This document shows, in pieces, positions 8,300 through 17,717 of a stretch of 38,768 nucleotides of DNA. A program made the position numbers and the translations under genes. Within the stretch, counting starts at the first letter, position 1, and each line of letters opens with the position of its first letter. This DNA is from Bifidobacteriaceae bacterium (lineage in GTDB: Bacteria; Actinomycetota; Actinomycetes; Actinomycetales; WQXJ01): positions 1 to 38,768 of the forward strand of contig JAIRRT010000123.1 of NCBI GenBank assembly GCA_031255835.1, in the 5' to 3' direction. Below the pieces are notes generated by a model that saw only the letters and a program-made list of their open reading frames with translations, ran no database searches and was not told the DNA's origin.

Positions 8300-11200
8300 A
8301 TGAAACCTGCTGTTGTCAATCAAATCTCCGAACTACACCTGCGTACAAAGCATCGGTGGCGTCATGGCCGTGTTGTCGCGTCACTCGCGACGGCCGGACT
8401 GGCCCTGAGCGCCATCGTCGTCCCGCTGGCCTCGGCTCCTGCCAGCGCCGCCGCCCCGATCCCCGTCTACCAGGATGACTCTGGCGCGTACTCATTCGAA
8501 GAGCGCGCCGCGGACCTAGTCTCCCGGATGACCTTGGCTGAGAAGCTGACCCAGTTCTCCGCAGCGACTTCGCCCAGGGCCGAGGCGATCCCGCGCCTCG
8601 GCGTGCGTGCCTACCGCTACTGGAACGAGGCTCTCCACGGTGTCGCCCGCAATGGCGAGGCCACCTCCCTGCCAACCGGACTGGGAATCGGAGCCACATG
8701 GGATGTCGATCTGGTGCGTGAGGGCCTGGCCACGGCTGCTGATGAGGCCAGGGCATACTGGAACACCGGCCAGTTGGGCTACGGCCTGACGTATTGGTCG
8801 CCAACAATCAACATGGGTCGCGATCCACGCTGGGGCCGCGCCGAAGAGAGCTTTGGCGAGGACCCACACCTGATGGGAGAGATTGCCGGCGCATTCGTGG
8901 ACGGCTTGCAGTCCGATGACCCGAAGTACCTGATGTCGGTGGCCACCGTCAAACACTTCGCCGCCAACAACAACGAGAACAACCGTCACGCCGACTCCTC
9001 TGACATGTCGCAAAAGGACCTGCGCGAGTACTACCTGCCGGCCTTCCAGACTGCCACCGAGGAACACGGCGTGGCCTCGTTGATGACGGCCTACAACTCG
9101 GTCAACGGCACCCCGATGCCCGCCAATGAGTTCTTGGTCAAGGACGTTCTGCGCCGCACATGGGGCTTCGACGGCTTCATCACCTCAGACTGCGGAGCTA
9201 TCGACGACGTCGGTGGACAGCACAATTGGACCCCGCCTTGGCAGAACCACCAAGTGACCAGGCCAGAAGCGACGGCCTATTCGCTCAAAGCCGGCACGGA
9301 CATCGACTGCGCCGGCGGCCAGTACACAGCGAATCTCGGCCCGGCCCTTGAGCAAGGCTTGATCGTTGAGGACGATGTCGACATCGCCCTCGCGCGAATG
9401 TTCACCATCCGCATGCGCACCGGTGAATTTGAATCAACTCCTCCTTGGCCGGCATCGCACTATTCGGTGGCGAACGAGATCTCAGCCCCAGACCACCTTG
9501 CAACCGCCCAGAAAATGTCTGAAGACGCCATCGTCCTTCTGAAGAACGAACCGGCCGGTGGAGAGAACGCACCGATCCTGCCGCTGCCCCAGGCGGGCAC
9601 AGACATCGACAACGTCGTAGTCGCTGGCACCTTGGCCGATGAGATGGTTCTTGGTGACTATTCAGCGGACTTAACCGTTGATGGCAGAGGCAACTGCTCA
9701 GGCGAAGGCGCCAATCCGTGTAACCACGCACTATTCGGCGTCCGCCAGGCCGTCGATGCGCTGGGTGGGTCCGGAGCGTCGGTCCAGTTTGTCGCCAATA
9801 ACGACAACAGCACCCTGGATGCGACTGAGATTCCGGCCGTGCAAGCCGCCGATGTCGTCATCGTGGTGGTCGGAACTCGTAATGGCGATTCCACTGAGAG
9901 CCGGGACCGTGGCAACCTCAACATTCCTCGCCAGCAGACACTGGCCAACGAGGTGCTGGCCCTGAACCCGCGCACAGTTGTGTACATCTCCTCGGTTGCC
10001 CAAGTGAACATCGAGCAATTCCGGCATAACGTCCCGGCCATCTTGTGGTCCACCTATAACGGACAGCGCCAAGGCACAGCACTTGGCCGCGTCCTGTGGG
10101 CCATAGACGGCACAAACCCGTCAGCCCGCTTGCCGTTCACCTGGTACACAACCATGAACGATCTGCCCGGGATTAAGGACTACAACCTCGCTCCGTATAC
10201 CCCCGAGGGCCAGAGCGTTCCCACAAAGGGCCGCACGTACCAGTACTTCACTGGCACGGTCAGCTACCCGTTCGGGCACGGACTGTCCTACTCCGATTTC
10301 ACCTATTCGAATCTGCGGCTCGATAATCCGAGCGTCACAGGTGATGACACTGTCACCGCAACCGTGACCGTGCAAAACACGACAGCGGTCCCGGGACGCA
10401 CTGTGGTCCAGCTGTATGCCTCCTCGCCGGTGGCCGATGGCATCACCCGCCCGTGGTCCAAGCTGGTGGCATTCGACAAGATCGCATTGCGCGGCTATCA
10501 GTCCAAGGATGTCCATCTCCAACTTGAGGTCTCCGACCTTTGGTATTGGGATGAGGCAGCCCAGGCCGAGCGGATTGACTTGGGCAAGTGGACCTTGAAG
10601 TCAGGTGCCTCGGTGGACGATGCCGCAACCTCCGCCACGCTCACGGTTTACGCCGGCCGCACCCGGACTTTGCAGCAGGTGCGCGCCCTGCCCACCGGTG
10701 TGGTTCTGGATTTGGATGAACCGGGGGCTGAGATCAGCGCAATGGTCACCGCTGCTGCCAATGATCAGTCCTTCTATGACCTGTCCGATCCTGATGTTGA
10801 GGTGGTGTATTCCTCGTCCAACCCGGCTGTGGCGACAGTGTCGCGGTCAGGTGTGGTGCGCGGTGTGGCAGATGGTGTTGCCACCATCACTGCCACGGTC
10901 ACAGCCGAGGGGACCACGGCTTCAGACTCATTCGCTGTTGCCGTAACCCATGAGCCGCCTTTGCTTGAATCGCTGATGGTAGATGGCGTGGAAATAGCGG
11001 GTTTCGATCCAGAGCTTACCCGCTACACATTTGAGTTGGCTTCCCCAACCGATCCGATGCCTGTCCTGACCGGATCGGCGGCGGCCGGCTTGACCGTTAC
11101 TGTCGATCCGCCCGGAGCAGCTGGTGAAACCGGCACAGTGACTGTCTCGGACACGGGAGGTGGATTCACCACCTATTCAGTGCGGTTTATGTACTATCAG

Positions 11201-14200
11201 CCGTTCCAGGACATCAACTTCGCCAATATGACTCCACAGGACTTCGAGAATGCCGGCTGGAGCATTGTGAACGAGAGTCCTGTAGCTTGGACCACAACCG
11301 GCAGCGGCCTGCAGGTCACCGCTGAGCGCGGTGACGTGTATGAAGGCGACGATGCCTCCTACCCGCCCAAGAATCAGTTTGTACATGACGCAAGCGGATC
11401 CTGGGTTGCGACGGTTCCAGTCAGACCTGAGGCTCAGATGACCGCCGACTATCAGCAGGCGTACATCGGCGTTCGTCAGGACAACGACAACTACGTGAAA
11501 CTTGCGTATCAACACAACGGCAGTCCGCACATCGCGTTCGTAGCTGAGCGCAACGGTTCAGCTGTGCAGAACCGGGCATGGCAGAGCTGGCCCGGTGACA
11601 ATCCGTCGCCCATCAGATTCCTGCGGCTGATGAAGGATGGCACCACGTACACCGGGTATTGGTCGCCAGACGGCTCCGAGTGGTTCCAGGTGTTCACGTC
11701 ACAGTCGGTCACCATGGAGGATCCGCAGTTCATGCTCGGTGCATTCTCCGGTCGAAATGCCGGGGTCACGCCCGTGGACTTCACGTTCGAGCGAATTGAC
11801 GTCGAACCGCTTCCAACTCCCGCTCCGCTAGAAACGTTCGACTTCCGCAACAAGACCTTCCCCGATGTGCAGGGAGCCGGATGGTGGACTCGCCGAGATG
11901 ACGGGCACATGACCTGGGGCGGGCCAGAGGGCGTCGAGATTCAGTCCCAGGCTGGAGACCTGTATGAGCACGTCAACCCAGACTCCGCAAAGAACCTAGT
12001 TGGGCACAGCACTGCTGGTGACTGGGCGGCAACGCTGGACATCGGCATGGACGCACCCCCAGCCGGGAACTACCAAAAGGTCGCCATGTTCGCCTGGGCT
12101 GATGATGACAACTTTGTCTACTTGTCCTACCAGTATGACAATGGCCTGTCCATCGAACTGTCTGTCGAGACTGGCGCAACTCGCGGTCAACGCACAATGG
12201 TCCCGGTAACAGCCTCACCACCGCCCGAGAACGTCCAACTGCGGTTGGAGAAGCTGGGCAATGAATACCGCGGGTTCTACTCCTTCGATAACGGCGGCAC
12301 CTGGGAAGAAGTCAGCTCGGAACCGGTGACATTCACCTCACCGTATCCGCAGTTGATGTTCTCCAACTACGCCTATGGCACCGGCACAACGCCTACAGCG
12401 CAGTTCAAGTCAGTCACTGTTGGCGCGCCCTCTCCGCCACCGCCACCACCCACGCCCGTCCCGTTCGAGTCCATTGACCTGCGCGGCAAGACTCGCGTCG
12501 ATGTGGTCGATACGGCCGATTGGTCGATTGTTCGCGAATCGGCAGGCGCCATCCATTGGAGCGACCCTGCCGGGCTGGTCATCGATACTCAGACTGGCGG
12601 GTTGTGGGGGGGTACGGGTGGAGCCCAAAACATCTTCACCCACTCCGCAACAGGCAACTGGACCGCAACCATGCACCTGCTGGTTGCCAACGTCGATGCC
12701 AGCTACGAGCAGGCTCTGATCGGTATGTACGCCAATGACAGCGAATACATCAAGCTGACGCGCTCAAGTGAGAATGGCGGCCAAGTCCAATGGGCTGTCG
12801 AGAATGGAGGCAACGGCTCCGGCCTGTCCGACACTCGTACCAACGCGACAGATCTGTATCTGCGGCTCGTGAAGTTCCAGGACACCTATGCCGGCTACTT
12901 CTCCACCGACGGAGGCGTCACCTATGAACAGGTAGGCGCGGCAGTGACGAAGGTCTTTGCCGAGCCTCGGTTCATGTTCGCCACATACAACGATCAATCG
13001 GGCGGGGCTGCGCCCAACTCTGTGGCGACATTCACTGATCTGAACGTGTCTGAAGCGCCGGTAGGCCAAATCGACGCGATCTCGCTTCCGGCCCAACAGT
13101 TCGAGCTGTCTGCTGCACAGGCCGGCGTGACACTTGCGTCTAACGTGACAGTCTCACCAAACACCGTGGTTCCAGACATCCAGTTCGCATTGGTGCCGAT
13201 GGACATCAATACGGCCGGCGCGACTGTCACACCTGAAGGCGTGTTGACAGCCACACGGCCAGGCAGGGTCCGGGTTCGGATCAATGCCACGGCCGGTTTC
13301 GATTCGGCTGGCGCGACAGGCTTGATAGAGGTCATAGCAGATGGGTCCGGCTCATTGTCACCCGTCCAGTTGACTGAACTCGAGACTGCCGGGACATTCG
13401 CTCACGTAGGTGAGCCAGTGACCGTGGTCGATGCCGAATGGAGTGTTGTGCCAGATTCGGTCACCTTCCAGTGGTTGCTGGATGGTGTTCCGATTCCCGG
13501 TGCAACCGGCCATGAGTACATTCCAGTAGCTGCCGATGCCGGCCACACCCTAAGTGTGGAGGAAACCGCCACGCACGCAGAACTCGGCACGGAGTCCGTC
13601 GTTTCTGGAACGCTGCCCGTCCACGCAGCTCTGGTTGACACGACGGCCCTGAATGCCGCCATCGAACAAGCCCAGGATTTGCTGGCAAGCAGTGATCCGG
13701 ACCAGTTCACGGTGGATTCATGGACCGAGCTATCCGACGCCATTGCGGAAGCCATCCTGGTGTCCGATAACGAAGACGCCACTGCCGCTGAAGTCCAGGC
13801 AGCCCTCGCCGCGTTGCAGGGTGCAGACCTGGTTCCGCGCGGCAACATCGGGGCGCTTGAGGCAGCAATTGCCGTGGTTGCCCTGATCGATTCGAGCGGA
13901 TACACGCAGGCCAGCTGGGCTGCTGTGCAAGCTGCCGTTGACGCCGCCAGCGCGTTGGTTGCAGCGCCAGGCAACGTGACGGTTGCCCAGGCGGATCAGG
14001 CACTGGCGGACATCAATCAGGCGCTTGCAGACCTGGAGCCGATTGTGCCGTTGGTGGATGTCGGTGAGTTGTCCAGGCTTGTGGATCTGGTCGATTCGAT
14101 GAACCTGAATCCCGACAACTACACAGCCTCATCCTGGGTTTTGTTCGCCAACGCTTTGGCGGAGGCACGTGCCCAAGCCCAGGCGCCCGGCTCGCAGGTC

Positions 14201-15466
14201 CAGGTCAACCAGGCGCGGACCTCACTGGCCAACGCACTGGCCAGCCTGGTTCTGGTCCCGAGTGATTCTGCTCTGGACCGCCTGGATGACGTGATTGCAA
14301 CGGTCCAGGGCCTGGGCCTGAACTCCGCGGCATACACCAGGGCAAGCTGGACCGCGTTCCAGGCTGCGCTGGTCCAGGCGGCGGCAGCTTCGACCCCGGC
14401 GCAGGCATCCCTGGCAATAGCGGCCGTCCAGGCCAGCCTTGCCGGGCTGGTGCCTCGGGTTGACCGTGGAGTTCTGGCCGGCGCAGTCGATTCGGCTGCA
14501 GGGATCGACCTGGCGGGCTACACGCCAGCAACTGGCGCAATCCTGGCCAGTGCTTTGGCATCGGCCCGCGGCATCCTGGCAGCAGATCCGGACCAGGTCA
14601 CCCGGGCGGCCGTTGACCAGGCGCTGCTGGAAATCTCCGCAGCGATCACCGGTCTTGAGGTCCTGACCCAATTGCCAGATGATCCAGGTGGGCCAACAAC
14701 CACCATCGCTGATCTGCGTCGAATCCTGAGTGGTTTGGTGTCCGATGCCGCATCCCTGGCTGAGGCCACTTACTCACCTGATACGTGGGCACCGCTGGCA
14801 GCAGCATTGCTGGCCGGTCGAGTGGTGGCGGCCAACCCGTCATCCACCCAGGGTCAAGTCGAAGCCGCCATCACCGCCATCTCCCGGGCGATGGTTGGAC
14901 TGAAGCCTGCCGCTCCAGCCGCAGTCCAGCCGCCGCCGGCAACCACACCGATCCCGGCACAGGTCATCAAGGTGAAGGCCGGTCAGTCCAGGGTTGTGCT
15001 TGTCAAGGGCAAGTCGGTCAGGTTGGCAGCCAGTGCCTACCTGAGCGACGGTTCCAAGGCCAAGGTCTCGTGGAAGTCATCCAAGAAGAAGGTGGCGACG
15101 GTCGCAGCCAACGGCCGGATCACCGCCAAGCGGGCCGGCAAAGCCACAATCACCCTGACCAACGCTGGCAAGACCGCCAAGGTCAAGGTGACAGTGCTGG
15201 CCAAGACCCCAGCCAAGGCAACGGTCAAGACCGTCTCCGCTGCCCGCATTCCCAAGACGATGGCAGTTGGCGCCGTAGCGTGGGCGGCCGGGAAGTACTC
15301 CCCAGCCCGAGCCACCGGCGTCAAGGTGAGCTACCGCTCGTCCACGCCAGGAGTCGTGGCAGTCGATTCGGCCGGCAGGCTGGTCGCCAAGACCCCAGGC
15401 AAGGCCACCATCACGGTCAAGGCTGGCAGCAAGTCCAAGCGGTACACGGTCACCGTAACCGGCTAA
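8300..15466 (+). CDS. Giant secreted multidomain glycoside hydrolase family 3 protein (beta-xylosidase/alpha-L-arabinofuranosidase type)
   Basis: 2388 aa; signal peptide-like N-terminus; WNEALHGVA, AANNNENNRH, GFITSDCGAIDD (SDC nucleophile region as in GH3 xylosidases); GH3 C-terminal and Fn3-like domains; Big2-like; three ConA-like repeats; FIVAR-like repeats; two terminal Big2-like domains. Confidence 0.93.
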   Translation: MKPAVVNQISELHLRTKHRWRHGRVVASLATAGLALSAIVVPLASAPASAAAPIPVYQDDSGAYSFEERAADLVSRMTLAEKLTQFSAATSPRAEAIPRLGVRAYRYWNEALHGVARNGEATSLPTGLGIGATWDVDLVREGLATAADEARAYWNTGQLGYGLTYWSPTINMGRDPRWGRAEESFGEDPHLMGEIAGAFVDGLQSDDPKYLMSVATVKHFAANNNENNRHADSSDMSQKDLREYYLPAFQTATEEHGVASLMTAYNSVNGTPMPANEFLVKDVLRRTWGFDGFITSDCGAIDDVGGQHNWTPPWQNHQVTRPEATAYSLKAGTDIDCAGGQYTANLGPALEQGLIVEDDVDIALARMFTIRMRTGEFESTPPWPASHYSVANEISAPDHLATAQKMSEDAIVLLKNEPAGGENAPILPLPQAGTDIDNVVVAGTLADEMVLGDYSADLTVDGRGNCSGEGANPCNHALFGVRQAVDALGGSGASVQFVANNDNSTLDATEIPAVQAADVVIVVVGTRNGDSTESRDRGNLNIPRQQTLANEVLALNPRTVVYISSVAQVNIEQFRHNVPAILWSTYNGQRQGTALGRVLWAIDGTNPSARLPFTWYTTMNDLPGIKDYNLAPYTPEGQSVPTKGRTYQYFTGTVSYPFGHGLSYSDFTYSNLRLDNPSVTGDDTVTATVTVQNTTAVPGRTVVQLYASSPVADGITRPWSKLVAFDKIALRGYQSKDVHLQLEVSDLWYWDEAAQAERIDLGKWTLKSGASVDDAATSATLTVYAGRTRTLQQVRALPTGVVLDLDEPGAEISAMVTAAANDQSFYDLSDPDVEVVYSSSNPAVATVSRSGVVRGVADGVATITATVTAEGTTASDSFAVAVTHEPPLLESLMVDGVEIAGFDPELTRYTFELASPTDPMPVLTGSAAAGLTVTVDPPGAAGETGTVTVSDTGGGFTTYSVRFMYYQPFQDINFANMTPQDFENAGWSIVNESPVAWTTTGSGLQVTAERGDVYEGDDASYPPKNQFVHDASGSWVATVPVRPEAQMTADYQQAYIGVRQDNDNYVKLAYQHNGSPHIAFVAERNGSAVQNRAWQSWPGDNPSPIRFLRLMKDGTTYTGYWSPDGSEWFQVFTSQSVTMEDPQFMLGAFSGRNAGVTPVDFTFERIDVEPLPTPAPLETFDFRNKTFPDVQGAGWWTRRDDGHMTWGGPEGVEIQSQAGDLYEHVNPDSAKNLVGHSTAGDWAATLDIGMDAPPAGNYQKVAMFAWADDDNFVYLSYQYDNGLSIELSVETGATRGQRTMVPVTASPPPENVQLRLEKLGNEYRGFYSFDNGGTWEEVSSEPVTFTSPYPQLMFSNYAYGTGTTPTAQFKSVTVGAPSPPPPPPTPVPFESIDLRGKTRVDVVDTADWSIVRESAGAIHWSDPAGLVIDTQTGGLWGGTGGAQNIFTHSATGNWTATMHLLVANVDASYEQALIGMYANDSEYIKLTRSSENGGQVQWAVENGGNGSGLSDTRTNATDLYLRLVKFQDTYAGYFSTDGGVTYEQVGAAVTKVFAEPRFMFATYNDQSGGAAPNSVATFTDLNVSEAPVGQIDAISLPAQQFELSAAQAGVTLASNVTVSPNTVVPDIQFALVPMDINTAGATVTPEGVLTATRPGRVRVRINATAGFDSAGATGLIEVIADGSGSLSPVQLTELETAGTFAHVGEPVTVVDAEWSVVPDSVTFQWLLDGVPIPGATGHEYIPVAADAGHTLSVEETATHAELGTESVVSGTLPVHAALVDTTALNAAIEQAQDLLASSDPDQFTVDSWTELSDAIAEAILVSDNEDATAAEVQAALAALQGADLVPRGNIGALEAAIAVVALIDSSGYTQASWAAVQAAVDAASALVAAPGNVTVAQADQALADINQALADLEPIVPLVDVGELSRLVDLVDSMNLNPDNYTASSWVLFANALAEARAQAQAPGSQVQVNQARTSLANALASLVLVPSDSALDRLDDVIATVQGLGLNSAAYTRASWTAFQAALVQAAAASTPAQASLAIAAVQASLAGLVPRVDRGVLAGAVDSAAGIDLAGYTPATGAILASALASARGILAADPDQVTRAAVDQALLEISAAITGLEVLTQLPDDPGGPTTTIADLRRILSGLVSDAASLAEATYSPDTWAPLAAALLAGRVVAANPSSTQGQVEAAITAISRAMVGLKPAAPAAVQPPPATTPIPAQVIKVKAGQSRVVLVKGKSVRLAASAYLSDGSKAKVSWKSSKKKVATVAANGRITAKRAGKATITLTNAGKTAKVKVTVLAKTPAKATVKTVSAARIPKTMAVGAVAWAAGKYSPARATGVKVSYRSSTPGVVAVDSAGRLVAKTPGKATITVKAGSKSKRYTVTVTG
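11199..13060 (+). other. Three tandem ConA-like/GH43_C2-like beta-sandwich domains (~210 aa each)
   Basis: Repeated pattern 'F..INFANMTPQDFENAGWSIV...', 'ETFDFRNKTFPDVQGAGWW...', 'ESIDLRGKTRVDVVDTADWSIV...', each with 'YQQA.IG...D..YVKL.Y' and 'LRL.K.G..Y.G.YS.DG..W..V'. Confidence 0.7.
13640..14915 (+). other. FIVAR-like alpha-helical repeat region
   Basis: Repeated 'Y(T/S)..SW..L..AL..A......A....V..A...L..AL..L' units, about 5-6 copies. Confidence 0.7.
14950..15463 (+). other. C-terminal pair of lysine-rich Big2/Ig-like domains
   Basis: 'VSWKSSKKKVATVAANGRITAKRAGKATITL' and 'VSYRSSTPGVVAVDSAGRLVAKTPGKATITVKAGSKSKRYTVTVTG'. Confidence 0.8.
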
Positions 15467-15510
15467 CCGCAACCGGCGTCATCGTCGGTGCAACAATCGA
15501 ATAACCCACC

Positions 15511-15543
15511 AGGAGGGGGCCGCCCACCAAGCGGTCCCCTCCT
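15511..15543 (+). terminator. Hairpin terminator downstream of first GH3
   Basis: AGGAGGGGGCCGC-CCACCAA-GCGGTCCCCTCCT, 13-bp stem with one G-U pair, then CCTTTCC. Confidence 0.65.
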
Positions 15544-15557
15544 CCTTTCCCCGGCGG

Positions 15558-16745
15558 TCAGCCTTGGGCCGGCAGGGGTGGTGGAGGTTCAGTCTTGCCG
15601 GGGACGGCTGGGACGGGTGTGTTTAGCCAGACGGCAATTGCTGTGGTCAAAGGGATGGCCAGGACTAGACCTATTGAGGCGACCAGGGTGCGGACTATCT
15701 CGTCGGCAATTTCCTCGAAGGTGAACAGGTCAGCGAACGAGTGGTCAAACACCCTGACCAGCAGCAGCGTTGCCAGGGCTGTGCCGACGTAGGCGAATGC
15801 GATGGTGTAGACGGTTGAGGCGATGTGGTCGCGGCCAATGCGCATGGCGCGCGCAAAAAGGGTGCGGCGCGGAATCTCCGGCGCGGCGCCGCGCAGCTCC
15901 CAGACCGCTGAGGCCTGGGTGATCGTGACGTCATTGAGCACACCGATCCCGGCCAGCACCATGCCGCACAGCAGCACACCGCGCAAATCAACGGCCGGCG
16001 CGTAGGCAATCAGCTCGTTCATGTCCTGGTGGGTGCGTGGCGTCAGGTGACTGGCCGGAATGGCCCACCCCGCCAACCCGAGCACGATGCCGGCCCCAAC
16101 ATACGTACCCAGCAGGGCTGTCGTAGTGCGCACCGAGATTCCGTGGGTTGTGTAGACCACCACAATCAGCACCAGCCCGACAGCCACCAGCGCCACGGCC
16201 ACGGCGTCACGGCCAGCCGCCAACGCCGGCAACACAAAGAACCAGACAATCGCCAACGCGGCCGCCAACCCGGCTAACGCGGCGAGCCCCTTGAGCCGGG
16301 CAACAGCCACCACAACCGCCCCGAAAATGAGCACCAACCACACCAGCGGCGGCCCGCGAATGAAGTCAACAAACACATAAGGGCTGCCTGTCGCGGCAGC
16401 TTGCGGAATGAACATCACCTTGATGCGATCACCCTTGTGCAGGTCCTCGGCTCCAACTTCAGGGATTGTCTGGATTGCGACCGGCCCATCGGTGCCGTCC
16501 AACCGGACCATGACTTCAAGCCCGGCATCGGCCAAGGAGACCGGCTCCGCGGCGGGCCGCACGCCGGTGACCACGCCAGTTTCCAGCCGGGTGCCATCGG
16601 CATACATCTGCGGCGGAGTGGGACGGTCCTGCGCCTTGGGCCACAGCACGCACGCGCCGGCCAGGCTGGCTACAAAGACCACTGCCATGATTGCCCCTAG
16701 GGTCAGGCGCACCCAGCGTTGGGCTTCGACGCGGCCAGCAGGCAT
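15558..16745 (-). CDS. YibE/F-like multi-TM membrane protein
   Basis: Hydrophobic ORF with FIRGPPLVWLVLIFGAVVVAVARLKGLAALAGLA, 'GMVLAGIGVLNDVTITQASAVWEL' and 'IGRDHIASTVYTIAFAYVGTALATLLL', as in the YibE_F family. Start MPAGRVEAQRW at 16745 inferred. Confidence 0.85.
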   Translation of the reverse strand: MPAGRVEAQRWVRLTLGAIMAVVFVASLAGACVLWPKAQDRPTPPQMYADGTRLETGVVTGVRPAAEPVSLADAGLEVMVRLDGTDGPVAIQTIPEVGAEDLHKGDRIKVMFIPQAAATGSPYVFVDFIRGPPLVWLVLIFGAVVVAVARLKGLAALAGLAAALAIVWFFVLPALAAGRDAVAVALVAVGLVLIVVVYTTHGISVRTTTALLGTYVGAGIVLGLAGWAIPASHLTPRTHQDMNELIAYAPAVDLRGVLLCGMVLAGIGVLNDVTITQASAVWELRGAAPEIPRRTLFARAMRIGRDHIASTVYTIAFAYVGTALATLLLVRVFDHSFADLFTFEEIADEIVRTLVASIGLVLAIPLTTAIAVWLNTPVPAVPGKTEPPPPLPAQG

Positions 16746-16847
16746 ACCGGCATCGTAGAACCCACCGGGCTGGCTCGACGCCGACAGCGCCGCTATGGTG
16801 GCGCGGGGGATCGCCCCGATTTGTCCGCCCCGCCTAGGAGCCCCGCC

Positions 16848-17717
16848 ATGGCCGTCGAACCGTTCAATGCCGTCTGGTTTGCCTTCCTGGGGACGATGGC
16901 GCTGTTCGGCGTTGCCTTGCATCTCGCCTTGCGGCACCGTTCACGGGCAATCCAGGTCAAGGTTTGTGTGGCGCTGGCGGCTGCGACCGTGGTGCTCTAC
17001 ACGTTCTATACGTTCAAGTCGATCCTCAACCCGCGGATGCCTGAGGTGGTGTTCTGGCAGAACCTGCCGTTCCACTTCTGCAATCTTGTGGCGTGGGGCC
17101 TGATCCCTGCCTACCTGATGGAGCTGCATCCGCCGCGGGCCGCTTGGGCGCGGCGCGGGCTGAACATGCTGCGTACGGTCTGCTACTTCCCGGGCGCGTT
17201 GGCCGGGCTGTTGACGTTGACGTCTCCGGTGATTGTGTACATAGGCCACCCGTTGTGCTCAGTTGAAGCGATTGGCTTCTACGGCGTCCATTCGATGAAC
17301 GTCATCCTGGGCACGCTGCTCGGGTCGCTCGGCTTCATCCGCCCAACGCTGCGCGGAGCTGTCGCCTCGGTGGGCTACATGCTGGCTTTCATGGTGGTTG
17401 TGGTGTTCCCGCTCGATGCCGTCATGCGAGCCACCGTGGATCCGAACGTCAACTACTTCTATCTGTTCAACCCGGAGGATGCCGAGATCCTGGAGATGTC
17501 CTATGCCGCCATCGGCGTGCCGGTGCTGTACATGATTCCGCTGGTGCCGGTGGCGTTGACCGGCACCGTAGGCCAAGCGTTGCTATACAAGCTGGTCAGC
17601 CGCCTGGCCCGTGCCGTATCCGGCAGGTCAGGCCAAGACTCCGGCCCAGACCAAGACGGCCGAGGCGATCCTGGCTCAGGCGGCCAACAGGCCCTACCTA
17701 CGCCAAGCCGTGCTTGA
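16848..17717 (+). CDS. YwaF/TIGR02206-like integral membrane protein
   Basis: MAVEPFNAVWFAFLG start, LPFHFCNLVAWGLIP, GVHSMNVILG, VNYFYLFNP motifs. Confidence 0.78.
   Translation: MAVEPFNAVWFAFLGTMALFGVALHLALRHRSRAIQVKVCVALAAATVVLYTFYTFKSILNPRMPEVVFWQNLPFHFCNLVAWGLIPAYLMELHPPRAAWARRGLNMLRTVCYFPGALAGLLTLTSPVIVYIGHPLCSVEAIGFYGVHSMNVILGTLLGSLGFIRPTLRGAVASVGYMLAFMVVVVFPLDAVMRATVDPNVNYFYLFNPEDAEILEMSYAAIGVPVLYMIPLVPVALTGTVGQALLYKLVSRLARAVSGRSGQDSGPDQDGRGDPGSGGQQALPTPSRA

Noticed and set aside
13640-14915. Phase-variable DNA repeat within the FIVAR region
   Set aside because: The repetition is at the protein-domain level with diverged nucleotide sequence, not short identical tandem units.
14785-15504. 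239-aa +1-frame ORF over the first GH3 tail
   Set aside because: Out-of-frame reading of the Lys/Gly-rich Big2-like repeats (GQGQVGQVGSQ...), not an independent gene.
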